From positions 34,747 to 98,746 of the forward strand of contig VXCM01002059.1 of assembly GCA_014773175.1 (NCBI GenBank): a DNA stretch of 64,000 nucleotides. Direction: 5' to 3'. The number at the start of each line of letters is the position of its first letter. Positions within the stretch are counted from its first letter, which is position 1. This stretch comes from Lucifuga dentata (taxonomy: Eukaryota; Chordata; Actinopteri; Ophidiiformes; Bythitidae). Under the pieces are notes generated by a model, which searched no databases, was not told the DNA's origin, and was given only the letters and a program-made list of their open reading frames with translations. Below are positions 29,181 to 41,984 of the stretch, piece by piece. A program made the position numbers and the translations under genes.

Positions 29181-31379
29181 GTATAAATACAACCAGGTCT
29201 TTGGGTTTTTGGAGAGCTAAATAGGAGTTTGATTGGGTGTTAATTGTGGTTGGGTTAGCAGAACTGCATGTTAGGGCTAATTCTACAAAACCAATTAAGT
29301 TTTAACTATGCTATGTTGATTCCATGACTAGTGTTGGCACAAGCGTGGTTACTGATTGGCTGGATTCATATGAAATGGTTAATGTCACGTTAAATTGACA
29401 ATGGTTTTATCAAACGCTTGAAAATATACAACATGCCACTAAGAATGGTCCACGTAACTATGTAAAACTGAGCTAATTTCATAGACATAATTGAAAAGAT
29501 CGTTTCTTGTATTTCTCAATTATTCATTATTCTTTCTGAGTTTACAAACATTACTGTTGTAAATAACTCTTTGACAACTCCAGAAAAAAATTAATAACTT
29601 AGATTTTGTTGTTGCCTATTGTGTATTAAAGCACCAAGCCGAGAGGTGATAGCAGCTTCCAATCTTGTGGTCTGATTTTTGGCAGTTGGACAACACTTTG
29701 CTTTATATTTAGATCAGAGATTGGATCTGTAAGGAGCCAAAACTTGCAGAGCTGCTGTTTTTCTGCATTAATTAATGCTTCATAGTAAAGTTTGGTGCTT
29801 GTGTGTTTGAGCAGCCACAGTGGATTCACTGTGGTCTGAGGTGTGTCCGCCCAGCAGGGTTGGACACCGTGTGGAGCTTCATCCACGTACAGCCGAGCAG
29901 AACTGACCATCTGTAACCTGTGATTTCAGCGGCGGCCACATTCTGGTCCTGCCTGGCCCGGAAGATACGGCTCTGACCTGCAAGGTTGAACCAGGTCAAA
30001 CTTCAGTCCTTTACTACTCAATGTGTTGTAGCATGCGTGACGTCCTGTCCAACTAAACAGGCATCCAAAGCAGTAAAGTATACTCCCTGCCGAGCTGTCA
30101 GAATAGAGATAATACTTAGCACATAAAAGGTGGAAAGTACCTTTGGTTATGTACTTTTGGGTTTTAGGTAGTTTTACTTTGCTTACTTTTAATTGTGGAA
30201 AGAAAGTAAAGGATTAGAGAACTTCTTTAGCCAGTGGCATATGGTTCTAAGGATGAACATCAGACTTAGCTTTAACCTTTAACCTTTCTGGTAATTTCAG
30301 ACTATCCCTGTTGATGTCAGATAAACTTTGAAAAAAAAAAAAGAGCAATCCAAAAATACAATGTGAACTACAAAATGTCCTTGTTCAGAATGTTAACTGA
30401 AGATAAAGAGAGTTTTAGCACTTCACTTGACTTCAGAAGTTGTTATCAGTGTAGTAGAGTAAATAGATTTGTAAAAGTGACTGGTTGAGTCAGTATGCAC
30501 TGCTGACGTCTAGTGTATTCAGTGCCGATATGCACTTTGGAAAGCCATAGTGAGACGTTGAGAGCAGACATGCAGATATTTCATCAATGCACGTGTTTTC
30601 CATGCTAATGCTAGGATATGTCATGCAGATCTATATCAACACGAGCATCTCTAGTTTCACTTAGCTAGCAAGCTAACAAGGTTAGGTTATTAGTCTCACT
30701 GAAAATCACATCAAACTAGGCTATGCTAATTAGCTATCTAGGTAAGCTAAGTAGCTAGCCTAATTCCTCTTTTCGCAAGAGTTAGTTCTTTATAGCTCAT
30801 ATTCAGTAACCAACAGTAACATTTAGCCTCACTGAAGTGGGGCTAAATTTGGTTTAAATGAAAGTATTTTTAGACGTCCATGTTAGAAATAATCATTGTT
30901 TCAATAGCATTTCGATGTTTAGATTTCATTACCTAGATCTAAACACTTTCATACCTACGCTAGCCCACTTTGAACCTCTTTTCATCTGCAAATCACCCAA
31001 AAATGTTGAAATTGAGAAATGAGCAAACTGGCGCTAAAGAATGGAAATTGCAAACTGAAACTACCTGGATGCACGGAGGCCCCGTTTATTCATTTTTCAG
31101 CAGTTTGGATGTAACTAATGGTGTTGTAACTAACATTTTATCCTGTCAGACTATGCAACAACAACAACTTTAAGGCTCAAACCATTTGCACGACCGATGT
31201 TTTTTCTACACCGACCACAGAAGTTTGGTTTAAAAAGACATCACACACTCCCATCATTCACTGACAAAGAAAAATTTCACTTCCTTTTCAAATCCACATT
31301 CTTTTTTTCCCGATCCAGCTCCATGTGTCTCAAACAGTGTTTTTCACCCTCGGAGAAGCGAAGACATCTCATCGCAATT

Positions 31380-31545
31380 TGTCCAAATCACAGCACAGCC
31401 CTCGTATAATGAGCGAGCGACCACAGCTATGATGATTACAGCGGCGGCATGGCAAGCAGGCCGCAATAATGACAAGTGGGACCTGGCAGGAATGAATGGA
31501 AGAGAATGCGCGCAGTATGAATGGAAATATGAAGAAAAATACGCT
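31380..31545. promoter_or_regulatory. Candidate conserved non-coding block
   Basis: A short complex block with GATGATTACAGC, GGCCGCAATAATGACAAG and GAATGAATGGAAGAGAATGC, rich in ATTA and AATAATG cores. It is flanked by AT-rich intergenic DNA and has no meaningful open frame. Confidence 0.28.
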
Positions 31546-31899
31546 GATAATGCTTTGGTGCTGTATTTTCTTTTTTATTACGAAAGAAATTTCTAAATCT
31601 GGCATATTCTTTGAATCTTTCTTTTTGGTTTAGAATTTACTTAAACCTTCAACCTGTCACGCTATCAATATTTCTCAAATATTTTCGTAATGTGAATCCG
31701 CCTCTAGCCTTTGAGCAAGACACTGAACCATGTCCATGTTCAGCTTCTTGTTGTCTTGTTTTTCTTGTTTTTTTTTACAAATAGAAAGATCTGTGTGAAA
31801 TTACTAACATGGAGCAAAGAAATTTAATAAATTGTTCCTACAACTGAACCTTGAAAAATAGAGACCAGTGATTAATTATTTAAAGCAAGGAGGCTGCAG

Positions 31900-32170
31900 A
31901 CTGATAGATAGAAAAAAAAGATGGTGTAAATGAGAAGAAAGTATGAATGGAGTGATAGAGGCCCATAGGAAAACAAAGAGAAAATGATACTGGAGAGAGA
32001 CAGAGAGAGAGAAAGAATGAATGAGTGCAAAGATAAGAGGAGGGATGGAGGAAAAGAGCCTCGTGTTACTCCAGGCTGTCGGAGAGAGGGAGGAAAAGGA
32101 AGCGAGGCTTTAGGGAGGAGAGGAGGATGAGGAGCGACGGACAGAGATAAAGAAAGGTGTAAAGAACGGG
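31900..32170. repeat. Purine-rich tract
   Basis: About 270 bases dominated by A and G on the + strand (GAGAGA, GGAGGA, AAAGAGAA). The long minus-strand frame over it is low complexity and not a gene. Confidence 0.7.
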
Positions 32171-32281
32171 TCGAGTTAGCTGGGAAAGAGAAGCGGAAAG
32201 AAAATCCACAGAGGCTGGCGGGACTCCACCGACTGGAGACAAAGAGTACCGAGCGCTGTACCTCAACACAAACACAACCGC

Positions 32282-32284
<3 letters not shown>

Positions 32285-32320
<36 letters not shown>

Positions 32321-32400
32321 ACAAAGACACATCAGCTATGTCAACTATGCATGCTATGCTATGTTTCTCTCCCTTCTGCTCAGACACTCCCGCTTTTTGC

Positions 32401-32447
<47 letters not shown>
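32285..32447. repeat. (CA)n and (CT)n microsatellites
   Basis: (CA)n at 32285-32322 and (CT)n at 32409-32447, separated by unique sequence. Confidence 0.95.
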
Positions 32448-32448
<1 letters not shown>

Positions 32449-32659
32449 ATCAGCTCTCAGACAAAAATCATTCACAATTTCCCTGGTTGACCTTCTGAGG
32501 CTTTGCAGACTGTTCCATTACAATAAAATACTATTAGGAAGTAACTTATATATTTATGTATGCAGTTTGTGTACAAATTGTACATATACAGTATACACAT
32601 ATTGTACACGTGTGTATGAGAACCATGAATGCAAGGACATGTGCTGGATGGACTGTTTC

Positions 32660-32740
32660 AGAGCTGTCTGCATTCACGTAAGCTGGTGCTAATGGGGATC
32701 CTAATAATGGAAAGGAAAGGAAAGGAAACGTCCACGTTAA
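32660..32740 (+). mobile_element. Possible LINE 3' tail
   Basis: GCTAATGGGGATCCTAATAA followed by a (GGAAA)n run recalls the 3' terminus of a fish non-LTR retrotransposon. No upstream coding remnant was recognised. Confidence 0.35.
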
Positions 32741-33779
32741 ACATAGATCAGGCTCTAAGCTAGGCTAGCAGTTCCCCGCTGCTAAGCTAAGCTAAACACG
32801 TCCTGGACCGATGCATCTCTGGACAAAAATAAAACTAATCAATCTTCTCATGTCTCATTTGACTTTGGGGTTTGACAGCAAACAAGCATCTTTCTTGAAG
32901 TTGCCATGTTCCTTTATTTGAATACGGAAAGATTTCATACACTAAAGGGCTAACATATCTGTTAGCCATTATTGTTCTAACTTAAATCAGACAGCATGAA
33001 GTACTCTATGTTCGTTAGATATTAGTGATCAAACTTGTCCAAATAATTCTAGGAAACCCTGGTGGAAACAGCATTTGAAGCGTGCTGGAGTCCACGGTGC
33101 GAGAGACGGATGCAGCGATTCCTCATTAGCATACAGCTTCACCCAGAGACGGATTATTCTCCTCATCCTACAGGTGATTGATCTGTTAACAACTATTTCC
33201 CTTACAGACCTTTGATTGAGTGTTGCTTGTCTTTTCCTGAAAGGGTGTGTGCGTGTGTGTGTGTGCGTGAGGGCTTGTGCGTGCGTGTGTGTGGCTGGAG
33301 GCCGGCCCAGAGTAGTCTCAGCCAGGGGTCTATTTATGAGCTCTTCTTTACATATTCATTCTGCTACTGTTAAACAAAGGCTGCAGGTTGCCTCTCTCCC
33401 TCTGTGTGTGTGTTTGTGTGTGTGTGTGTTGCTGAGAGAAAGAATGAGAGAGGAAAGAGAAGTTAGAGACTGTACATTTTGCTTTCTTTCATCATTTATT
33501 TGTAGGTTTTAACATGATGCAGCACAGGGTTTTGGATGCTGATTTTCGGGTTTCTGGATTAAACTTGCAGATTTCCAATTCAGTGCCAGAATCAAACTAA
33601 ATGTCTAAATTTGATTGCGATCATGCTAAGAAATCCAGTTGAAAAGAAAATAGAATCATCATGAGAGCCTAATATTCCACTGGAATCCAGACAATCTATT
33701 GATTAGCTCTTCCTCGCTGACTGATTATGTTCTGATCACTGAAGTGTTTTCAGTTGGACTGGAGTGCTGCAACAAAATA

Positions 33780-34113
33780 ATGCAATGTCACCCAATAGGC
33801 CAACATATGCAATGTTGTTTTAATTTGGTAAAATCCTGGGACTATATTCCCTGGCGGAGGCATACATAATTCTGTGTAGATCCACTTTGGACTGGTTAAA
33901 TTAAATAACTTTGACAAAAAATTAAAATGATGTAATGGATGATCTACATGATCTACCTCAAACTCATTTCAAGTCTCTATAAGTTGATTTTTGAAGCGTA
34001 CTGGGATGAACTGAAACACATGGATGTCTGGAAGGTAGGAAAAATAAAATTTACCACTCCAGTAGTAGGTTTTATTTGGTTGAAACATGCAAAATCACCG
34101 ATATGCTCCTTTA
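33780..34113 (-). mobile_element. Partial TA-target palindromic MITE (copy 5)
   Basis: Contains GGGACTATATTCCCTGGCGG, GATGAACTGAAAC, GGAAGGTAGGAAAAA and the end GATATGCTCCTTTA. The left arm is lost. Matches the central and right parts of copies 7 and 8. Confidence 0.82.
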
Positions 34114-34408
34114 AGTTTTCAGACTGTGACTTTGAAAGCGCAGAAATGGTCGTCTAAAGCCCATATCAGTCATGGATTTGTTATTTTGCATCATTGTCCG
34201 GGTTGTTTGCACCTTTTCAGGCCCAAAGTAGAGAGGGAGAGCTGACGGCTGTGCAGATAACAGGGTGCTGGTTGCCATGGTGAGTGGATTTGATTGGCAG
34301 GCGGGGAGGGTTGATTGATAAGGACCCCCTGCTATTCCAGTGACAGCTCCTGTCAGAGAGCCAGCTCGTCCCACATCAGATGTATCAACTGGTACATCCC
34401 ACTCCCAC

Positions 34409-34409
<1 letters not shown>

Positions 34410-34441
<32 letters not shown>
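34410..34441. repeat. (CA)n microsatellite
   Basis: Uninterrupted CA run. Confidence 0.95.
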
Positions 34442-35454
34442 CCTGTGAGAACAGCCAGAACAATCAGTTAATCAACCCATTCAACTCTGCTTCAGTTTGT
34501 GGACACGGGCTTAAATGTGGGATAAAAACTTAATTTATGGGTCTTTTATCTGCTGAGCAAATTTATCCACAGAAATCATGACTCAAATCTTATTTTCTAA
34601 AACCCTTTCCCAGGAAAGCTTGGGCTTGAATTGATGATCAAAATTAAAATGGGAGTTAGAATTGGAGCATGATTTATAAATGTTAAATCATTAAATCATA
34701 GGTGGATATCCCATTCAAATAACAGATTGATTCCCATCATGCATCAGTCTTTGCTAGCTGTGAGGTCGGACAGGCCGGGTGTCAGACTGAGCTCCTTGTT
34801 AACCCTGGCAGCTATTTCAGTCTGCTGATAAGCAGAAACACGTGTAGAGGGTCCTACGATGGACCAGACATGTTCTGGGAAGGTGAAGAGAATTCAGTGT
34901 GTCCAAATTAGAACAAATAGGGTGGCTGAAGACAGACTTAATCCCACTTAGTGACCTGCTCATCATTTTACCCCACTAAGTCACTTTACTGGACAGGTAT
35001 GGAACATATCACAGTATGTGTGCGTAGACAGTGTTGTGTAATTGTACAACTGTGTGTTATAGGTGATTGATTTACTAGTGAAAGTATCAGAATGAGATGA
35101 CATTAAAACTCTGAGCATGGGAAGAGATTCCTTGACTAGCTGATAGCAGGTGAAATGCTGAATTTTAACTTTTTTAATTTTAATTTATAGGGATATTCTT
35201 ATTTTTTTTATTTTTCCTATTGACCCCTCATCAGGTTATAAAGAACCAAAAATACACAAATAGACAACCAGCAAACAAAACAGAGAAACCAAAACTGCAC
35301 AATCTAAAAATGCAGTATTTGCACAAAAAAAGCACAAAAAATGCAATATTTTCTTAATAAACTTAACCAAATTAATCAAAACTTTGACATTTTTTTTGCC
35401 CATCAACTCCTTAAATTTATAAATAGTGGGGTTAACTCTAAAATAATTTCTAAT

Positions 35455-35507
35455 CACATATGGGGGTTGCAATTTCAAACTTGCAAAATCACAGGTATGG
35501 TCCTTTA
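35455..35507 (-). mobile_element. Terminal fragment of TA-target MITE (copy 6)
   Basis: CTTGCAAAATCACAGGTATG followed by GTCCTTTA matches the family terminus. Only the last ~50 bases remain recognisable. Confidence 0.65.
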
Positions 35508-36689
35508 AGATTCAGACAGCAGCTCATTTGGAACAATTAAACAAATTGGACAAAAGCTTGATGACAGGTACATTACGACTAGGCCAGGTTTATACTTGAC
35601 GTTTACGATGCATACTCGCTTGCATACTTTACGCTGGAGGTTTACATGCTAAATCCACTAGAGGGCGATGTGACGGCTCCTAGTCTGCACCTTGAAAATA
35701 ACGTGATTTTGCTCAAAAAGGGCAAACAAAGATTGAGAAAATTGAGGAGATCATATTCGAAGTTCTATGTCACAGTTAAGAAATAAGATTTGGTGGAGCC
35801 CAGACCCCAAAAACAGTCAAAATTTCAGTCATGCGATTTCCGACGACCAAAAATGACCTTTTCTAACACGCATCCATTACAAAAGAAAAGATTAAGAAAG
35901 TATGTGATTAATAGTTTGCTCTGCTTTCTGAAACCCATCATTCAAGCTGTCAGCCAGACCTCCGTTCAGTTTGAGCATTCTGACATCCGTACGAAGGGAA
36001 AGTTGAGAAGGTGTGGAGGGTGGGGGGCGGGACAGATGGGGCTGTCAGTCCGTCTAGCTGGACAGCGATGGTCTTTGCTCTGCGGGTCTGCAAGGTTATC
36101 ACTCTTCCTAGATATGAGCAGCCTTCTCTGTCACCACCCAGGGGTGATAGGCCCACCGACAGGGTGGAGCAGAGATAATGCATCCGATTGACATGCTCGT
36201 CTGCCCCCTCCCCAAAAAAAATCTGCCCTCCTTCCCCACACCTCCCACACCCACCAGCCATCCTCATCCCACCACAGAGCATTCCTCAGTTTGTCTCACT
36301 CAGCCTTCACACTGTTGCCCTAATAGGGCGTCAAAAGGTAACAGAGGTGAACAGAAGCGGATGTAAAAAAGTTAAAAATAAAAAAAACAAAACCTAAACT
36401 TCCTCAGGGACACACATGACTACTGCTGCAGTGAAGTTACAGCTAAAACGAGAGGAAGAGGATGATTTGGAACCAACACATGATGGAAATAGGGTAAAGA
36501 AGGAGTAACAACAACACAAGAAGGAAGTCTGAGAGCTCATACCTCCTCCAGGCCTTTAAAAACAACTTCATCTGGATCCTCCATCCAGAGCATGATCCAG
36601 ATATCACCTCCAAAATTTAATCACGCCTTCCTCTCGACATATGTTACAAATCTGTGTATAACTTTTCAAGATATCCTGCTAACAATCAG

Positions 36690-37210
36690 GTCAGGTCAGG
36701 AACATGAACTGGGCTGAGTGTTGCCACATCCACCATGTGACGGAAACACCCCGGGTCCCGATTGGCAACCATCCTGGCAGACACGCAGTCCATCCCCATC
36801 TCGCGGAGGCACCCATCCATTTGCTGCAGCCAGGTGTTACGTGGCATCCCCTCGNGTCCATCCCCATCTCGCGGAGGCACCCATCCATTTGCTGCAGCCA
36901 GGTGTTACGTGGCATCCCCTCGGCCTGGTCCAGTCACTGGGGTCCTCAGCAACGAGGCACCTGAGTGCTGGATTGTCCTCGGAGAAATGCGCCACATGGC
37001 CGTAGTGTCGCAACTGGCGCTCCCTCACAATGTTGTAATCGGTCTCATCCGGGCCTCCTGGAGCAATCGCTCATTTGACACAAAGTCAGACCAGCGGTAC
37101 CCAAGGTTTCTCTGGAGACCGACCACCAAAGACATCCAGTCAACATCTCAAATCACTGGTTAGCGTCCAGGTCTCACACCTATAGAGTAAGACTGGGAGC
37201 ACCAGCACTC
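36690..37210 (-). mobile_element. LINE reverse-transcriptase C-terminal remnant
   Basis: On the minus strand the frame reads RERQLRHYGHVAHFSEDNPA, then RPRGMPRNTWLQQMD and CLREMGMD, preceded by GYRWSDFVSN. This is the tail pattern of a common fish non-LTR retrotransposon (RQLR-YGHVAR..., PR--WL-Q-D). Frameshifts and a contig duplication around N at 36855 break it. No other domains are left. Confidence 0.85.
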
Positions 37211-38004
37211 TAAAGACTTGGACCTAACAATCAGACAAACAAAATTCATATGATGATCACATGATGTCCATGATGGAGGCTGTTTGGCTGGATGGCTGCA
37301 GGTGGTGATGGTGTACTGGGACAGAAAGTTCTGACTGGAGCACATGCCGATCACAACTCCAATGAGGGACTTTGTGATTTTGGTTTGTTTGAGCTCCATT
37401 GCTGGATTGAGCTGCTGCTCCGATTCACAAAACAGTTATGAACTTCAGGCTTACAAATTGAACAACAGCTCAAGAAATGCTGCAGATTTTTAAAGTCTGC
37501 TGCATCACACCTTGACATTTCTCCACTTGACTCGCTTTTAAACACACACGCGATCTGGCTGTCCGTGAAAGCGGCCTTACAGTCGCTATGTCATGGCCAG
37601 GCAGCCAGTCAGCGTAGCATATGTCCGACCACGGCAGGTTCACCTGGAGTGCCACAGACAACCAGGATGCTAAGCCCCATCGCAGCCTTCATAAGCCCCG
37701 CCCCCCGTGGCTCTGGTCCTGCAGGCATTGAGCAGTGCGTTGCTCCGGCTCTAACCCCCAGAGCAGCGTATGGTAAAGCCATCAGGGCGAGTCCCTTTGA
37801 AGAGGGCGACCGAAAGAAACACAGCAGCTCTGAACACGATGCCGTGTCTCCCTTTTCAACCAGCCCTTTTTTGCCTTTCTGTCCGTGAAAAAATTCCCAA
37901 GACCTGGTACTACTCTCTGCTTTTTCAATTTATTTCCCCTCTTGCTCGCTCACAGATCTCGGCCTCCCTCCCTCTCAGTCACTAACTCATTCCACTTAAC
38001 CCTA

Positions 38005-38008
<4 letters not shown>

Positions 38009-38038
<30 letters not shown>
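38009..38038. repeat. (CT)n microsatellite
   Basis: Uninterrupted CT run. Confidence 0.95.
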
Positions 38039-38042
<4 letters not shown>

Positions 38043-38191
38043 GTCATTCTCTCACTTCCTCTGTCAGGTGCTTTCTGAAACGATGTCCTTTCCAATTCTA
38101 CATTTTTGTTTTGCATGTGACAGATCACACATTTTCCGATCTGCAAAAGGATACACATGGAATTGCGAAAAAGTATAAAGTGAAAATGATT

Positions 38192-38602
38192 TAAAGGACC
38201 ATATCGGTGATTTTGCATGTTTGAGCCCACTATCCACATACATGTTACATTTCTGCCAATCATTTTCCAAAACCTAAAACTGGATTTTAGTCTTCATTAT
38301 ATTTTGGCAAATCCCCTAATCTTTCAAAATGAAATGTTCAGGCGATGCATCTCAATTAAAATTCAATGTTTTGTCGACCATGACATTAGAAGGGACAGCT
38401 GTTTTAATTTCTTGATAACAGCCATCTTCTCCTAGGACTATATTCCCTGGCAGAGATATACATTTTATTCCATTTAGCTCCATGTTAGATTGAATAAATT
38501 AAGTAACTTGGACAAACAAAATTGAATAGAGTTTTGTTTGCGGTGATGGATTATTTATCTTAAGCACGTTTCAAGTCTTGATTTTAATTGCGTACTGGAA
38601 TG

Positions 38603-38605
<3 letters not shown>
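38192..38605 (+). mobile_element. TA-target palindromic MITE with lost right end (copy 7)
   Basis: Starts TTAAAGGACCATATCGG and continues to GCGTACTGGAATGAACT, where the right terminal arm is replaced by a (GT)n microsatellite. The core word CTAGGACTATATTCCCTGGC is shared with copies 5 and 8. Confidence 0.85.

Positions 38606-38648
<43 letters not shown>
38606..38648. repeat. (GT)n microsatellite at MITE copy 7 breakpoint
   Basis: An uninterrupted GT run begins exactly where the MITE right arm should continue. Confidence 0.97.
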
Positions 38649-39033
38649 ATCTGTCAGAGGCGTCACACATGCTGTTCCACTCAGCAGTGGGCCCATATGG
38701 TGGTCGGCCTCCCAGGAATGTGAAGCCTGCAGTCACCTGATGTTGTCATGTGTGGGCACTCTAATGTCATTGTCATGGCGACACCCTGTTGGGTAAGCAC
38801 AGGGTTTCAGACCTGATAAAAAAAAAAAAATGCTGATATCAAATCATATCAATACTAAATTTGATGCAGAAGCAGAGACAATAAACTAAAATTTACTGCA
38901 GAATGTACCTTTTCTTGGAGCCTGTAGGGATGCTGGTACTTGTTTGCTGTACGAACAGACTTTCTCTCTGGACAATTGCATCATCTGCCATGAGCAAAAT
39001 CTCACCATAAAGGCAGAGATCTCTGTCTGTTGG

Positions 39034-39818
39034 TGCGTTCCAAGTTCTTACTTGATCGCTCCTTGGTCCTCGATCCTCGCGTGACCCGGAAACCAATCTG
39101 GCCCGCCATCTTTAAGGACGTCCCAAAGCGCTTATTTCTGTTCTGAGGATGGAGGAGCAAGGATGGAGGAGGCTTCATCTGGGAGACATGAGCGAGGAAA
39201 CGCGAAAGGCTCCTACAGGAAGTCTGTTACCTGACAGACACGCCCCTTTACTGGAAGTCTGTTTCTGATTGGACGAAAATATTACAGCTGATCTGATACA
39301 GTGACACGCATCTTAATATGACCACACAGTTTCATCAAACATGTAAACAGAAAAATAACAGCAACATCTCAGGTGTAAGATGATTCTGATTATTGATGTT
39401 TGATTTTGTCTGATTGATCACCTGGTTAAAACGACTGGATGTGTGTTTAATACAGCTCTGAATGATAAAGAAACATAAAACAATAAAACACTCTTATATT
39501 GCCAGATTATATTGTCAGATAGTTCTGGGCATTTGTCAAACTGTCCATGTTAATTGTTACAGTAATAATCAGAATATTTCATTATTTTATTATCTTGTAG
39601 AATCTAAAACACAGCAGCTCCAAGCTGATCAGCTGTGTGACGTCACGTCGCTTCAGATGACGCTTTAGGAGCAAGGACGTTTCATTTCTCTTAAATCGTC
39701 GTTCCTCAGCTCCTCTGTCCTCGCCTCTTTTCCTCGCATCTTCAGTGGGTGGGGCTAAGACGCAAGGAAAAGATGCAAGTGAGGGAAATATGGAAACGAA
39801 ATAAGAACTTGGAACGCA
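39034..39818. mobile_element. MITE with 17-bp perfect terminal inverted repeats
   Basis: TGCGTTCCAAGTTCTTA at 39034-39050 is matched by its exact reverse complement at 39802-39818. It lies between two halves of a repeat that is uninterrupted at 8262-8360: CTCTGTCTGTT on the left and TGTGGCACCAACATCTCTAG on the right. The target duplication is not clear. No transposase frame. Confidence 0.85.
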
Positions 39819-39821
39819 GCA

Positions 39822-39900
39822 TGTGGCACCAACATCTCTAGAACCCGGCACTGCATGAAGTTGAAATTCAGCAGGTTTATTCCAAGGACGCGCATGTCGT
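39822..39900 (+). repeat. Dispersed repeat unit, second copy of that at 8286
   Basis: Shares TGTGGCACCA, ATCTCTAGAACC, GCACTG, ATGAAG, TGAAATTC and GCAGGTT in the same order as 8286-8360. Confidence 0.75.
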
Positions 39901-41198
39901 GTGTGAAGCTGTTCTCGAATTGACTCGAATTGAGCTGTGCCGGTAAAAAGTAGTCCGCGTGGCAGGATACGCTCCGGGCGAGCCAGCTTATGCTCTGGTC
40001 CAGTGGCACAGTCTCGACCCGACCCCGTACAGCAAACAAAGTTAGCTCACAAGGACGTGCACGACAAAATTTTGGGCTGCAGCGCACACCATGAAGTCTG
40101 GCCCGTTCCGAACATGCACGTTTTGAACGGGTGCTGCGTTAGTTATGCAAAATGCATAACATCGTCAAATCCATGAGAACAAGAGTAATTAGTAGTTATT
40201 TTCCGTCAGATTCACCCCTAAATCTAAGGCTGATTTTATTTTTAACCACCATCATATCTACCAATCGATCATGCCAAGAACAAACTGCTCTAGGTGGCCA
40301 ACAAAAACTTCATAGTCCTCATTTTAAAACATGCTGATGGTGTCTTAATATGACAAACCGGAGCTCCTGGATGTGATTATTAAATACATCCACCAGAAAA
40401 TTCATGTACTTACAGGCATCAGGAGCATCTTCCTCAAATTTGTTTGGTTCAAAAGCTAAAGCCAAAGGGAGGGAGCTGCATCGCCATTGTAATGAAAATA
40501 GTAGCTAGCTAGAACTGAACGTGTGAACGGAGCTAGCAGCACGAGATTCCATGACAGCGAGAATTGTGATTTCTCAGATGGAAGATGTATATCTCCTGTT
40601 CACACTCCTTCTGTTGGAAATAAATAGAGCAAAGGGGAACTCGCTTAGATCGTTGGTCATCTATCTCATTCACACATAAACACACACATATACAGGTTGT
40701 ATGATGCCTGATGACCTCAGATGACCCTTTAAATTGTCACCATACATGACTTATTGAACGAGTTTCAGTTCATCAAAATACAGTGCTGGTGCAACAATTA
40801 CACATCCATCTTTTCTCCCACTTTCACACACTTTACACACATGTAAAAAGCTACAGTGAGGAAATTTAGGAACAGTTGGGATTCAAATCAATGAAGTAGA
40901 CCCCCCCACACACACACACACATACACACACACCTCACACCATGAGTCCATCAATGTGAACATAACAGAAACTTCCGCTTTAAACCCACGCTGGCCAACC
41001 AGTGGGAACAGTTTCCCACGCTGGTTTAGACACTTAACCTGTCTACCTCACTGTGCCTCGCCCACGGGTGCACGTGTGTGTGTGGGCGACTGTATATATG
41101 TGTGTGTGCTTATGCTTTGTATATGAAACTGCATTTTTCTGTGCACGTGTATTCATCTTAATGCACGTTTGGTTTGTTTCTGGATGTGCATTAGCGTC

Positions 41199-41229
<31 letters not shown>

Positions 41230-41510
41230 CTCCGTGAATTTGCCCATGCATGTATGCAGAAATGCCCATGCTTGTGTGTTTTTATATATTTTGGCACATG
41301 CATTGCAAGTATGGTGACCATGTGTTTGAGTGTTTGCATATTTCATACATGCATTGCACACATACATATGTTTGTATGTGAGTATACATGCATGTGTGTA
41401 TGTGTATGTATGTGCACGTGCCCATGTCTGGTCATTGCAGCTCTCAGACGTTCATTCAGCTCAGCTAATTCTGAGCAGAGGCTGGCTGCCAGGTATTTTT
41501 ACTGCTTCAC

Positions 41511-41536
41511 CTCTGTGTGTGTGTGTGTGTGTGTGT
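41511..41536. repeat. (GT)n microsatellite
   Basis: Short GT run at the end of a 450-base region rich in GTGTGT and CATG words (41065-41536). Long frames on both strands there are low complexity. Confidence 0.9.
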
Positions 41537-41984
41537 CGCATGGATGGTGTTAGTAGAGCGTGGATGTGAAAAGCAGAGGACTGAGGTGAAGGCAGAGAAC
41601 ATGGCAAAGCTTGGAGCTGATCCAAAGCTTGACCTCCCACTAACGCCTGCAGACGGTGTGAAACATGCGAAACCCCAAAAGTTTATACACAACCTGCAGA
41701 AAAAGCAAATACATCCATGATTGTGTATGAACGGTCATTTATCTCATATGAATCCTCTTCTAGACAAAACAAGTCCAATTGTCTTAAACTATTAAGAAAT
41801 CAAATGAGGAGGATGACTGAGAACATGTGTCGTCATGTGTGTCATTTGACGTGTTGGTTGTGGATATCCTGAAGAAATCATGCAAAGTTTTTGCAAAATA
41901 CAGTGCCTACAAAAAATGTGGGAGTATTAATTCTTGTCAAATAACAAAAAAAAAAAAAAAAAAANAAAAAAAAAAAAAAAAAAA

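Noticed and set aside
31872..32387. 171-residue minus-strand frame
   Set aside because: It covers purine-rich DNA and (CA)n/(CT)n microsatellites, and the protein is Ser/Leu/Val-Cys low complexity.
35790..36282. Overlapping 133- and 110-residue frames on opposite strands
   Set aside because: No family pattern, no splice context and no start context support either. One is probably the shadow of chance openness.
41053..41553. 166-residue + strand frame rich in Cys and Val
   Set aside because: It is a translation of GTGT/CATG-rich DNA and has no domain pattern.
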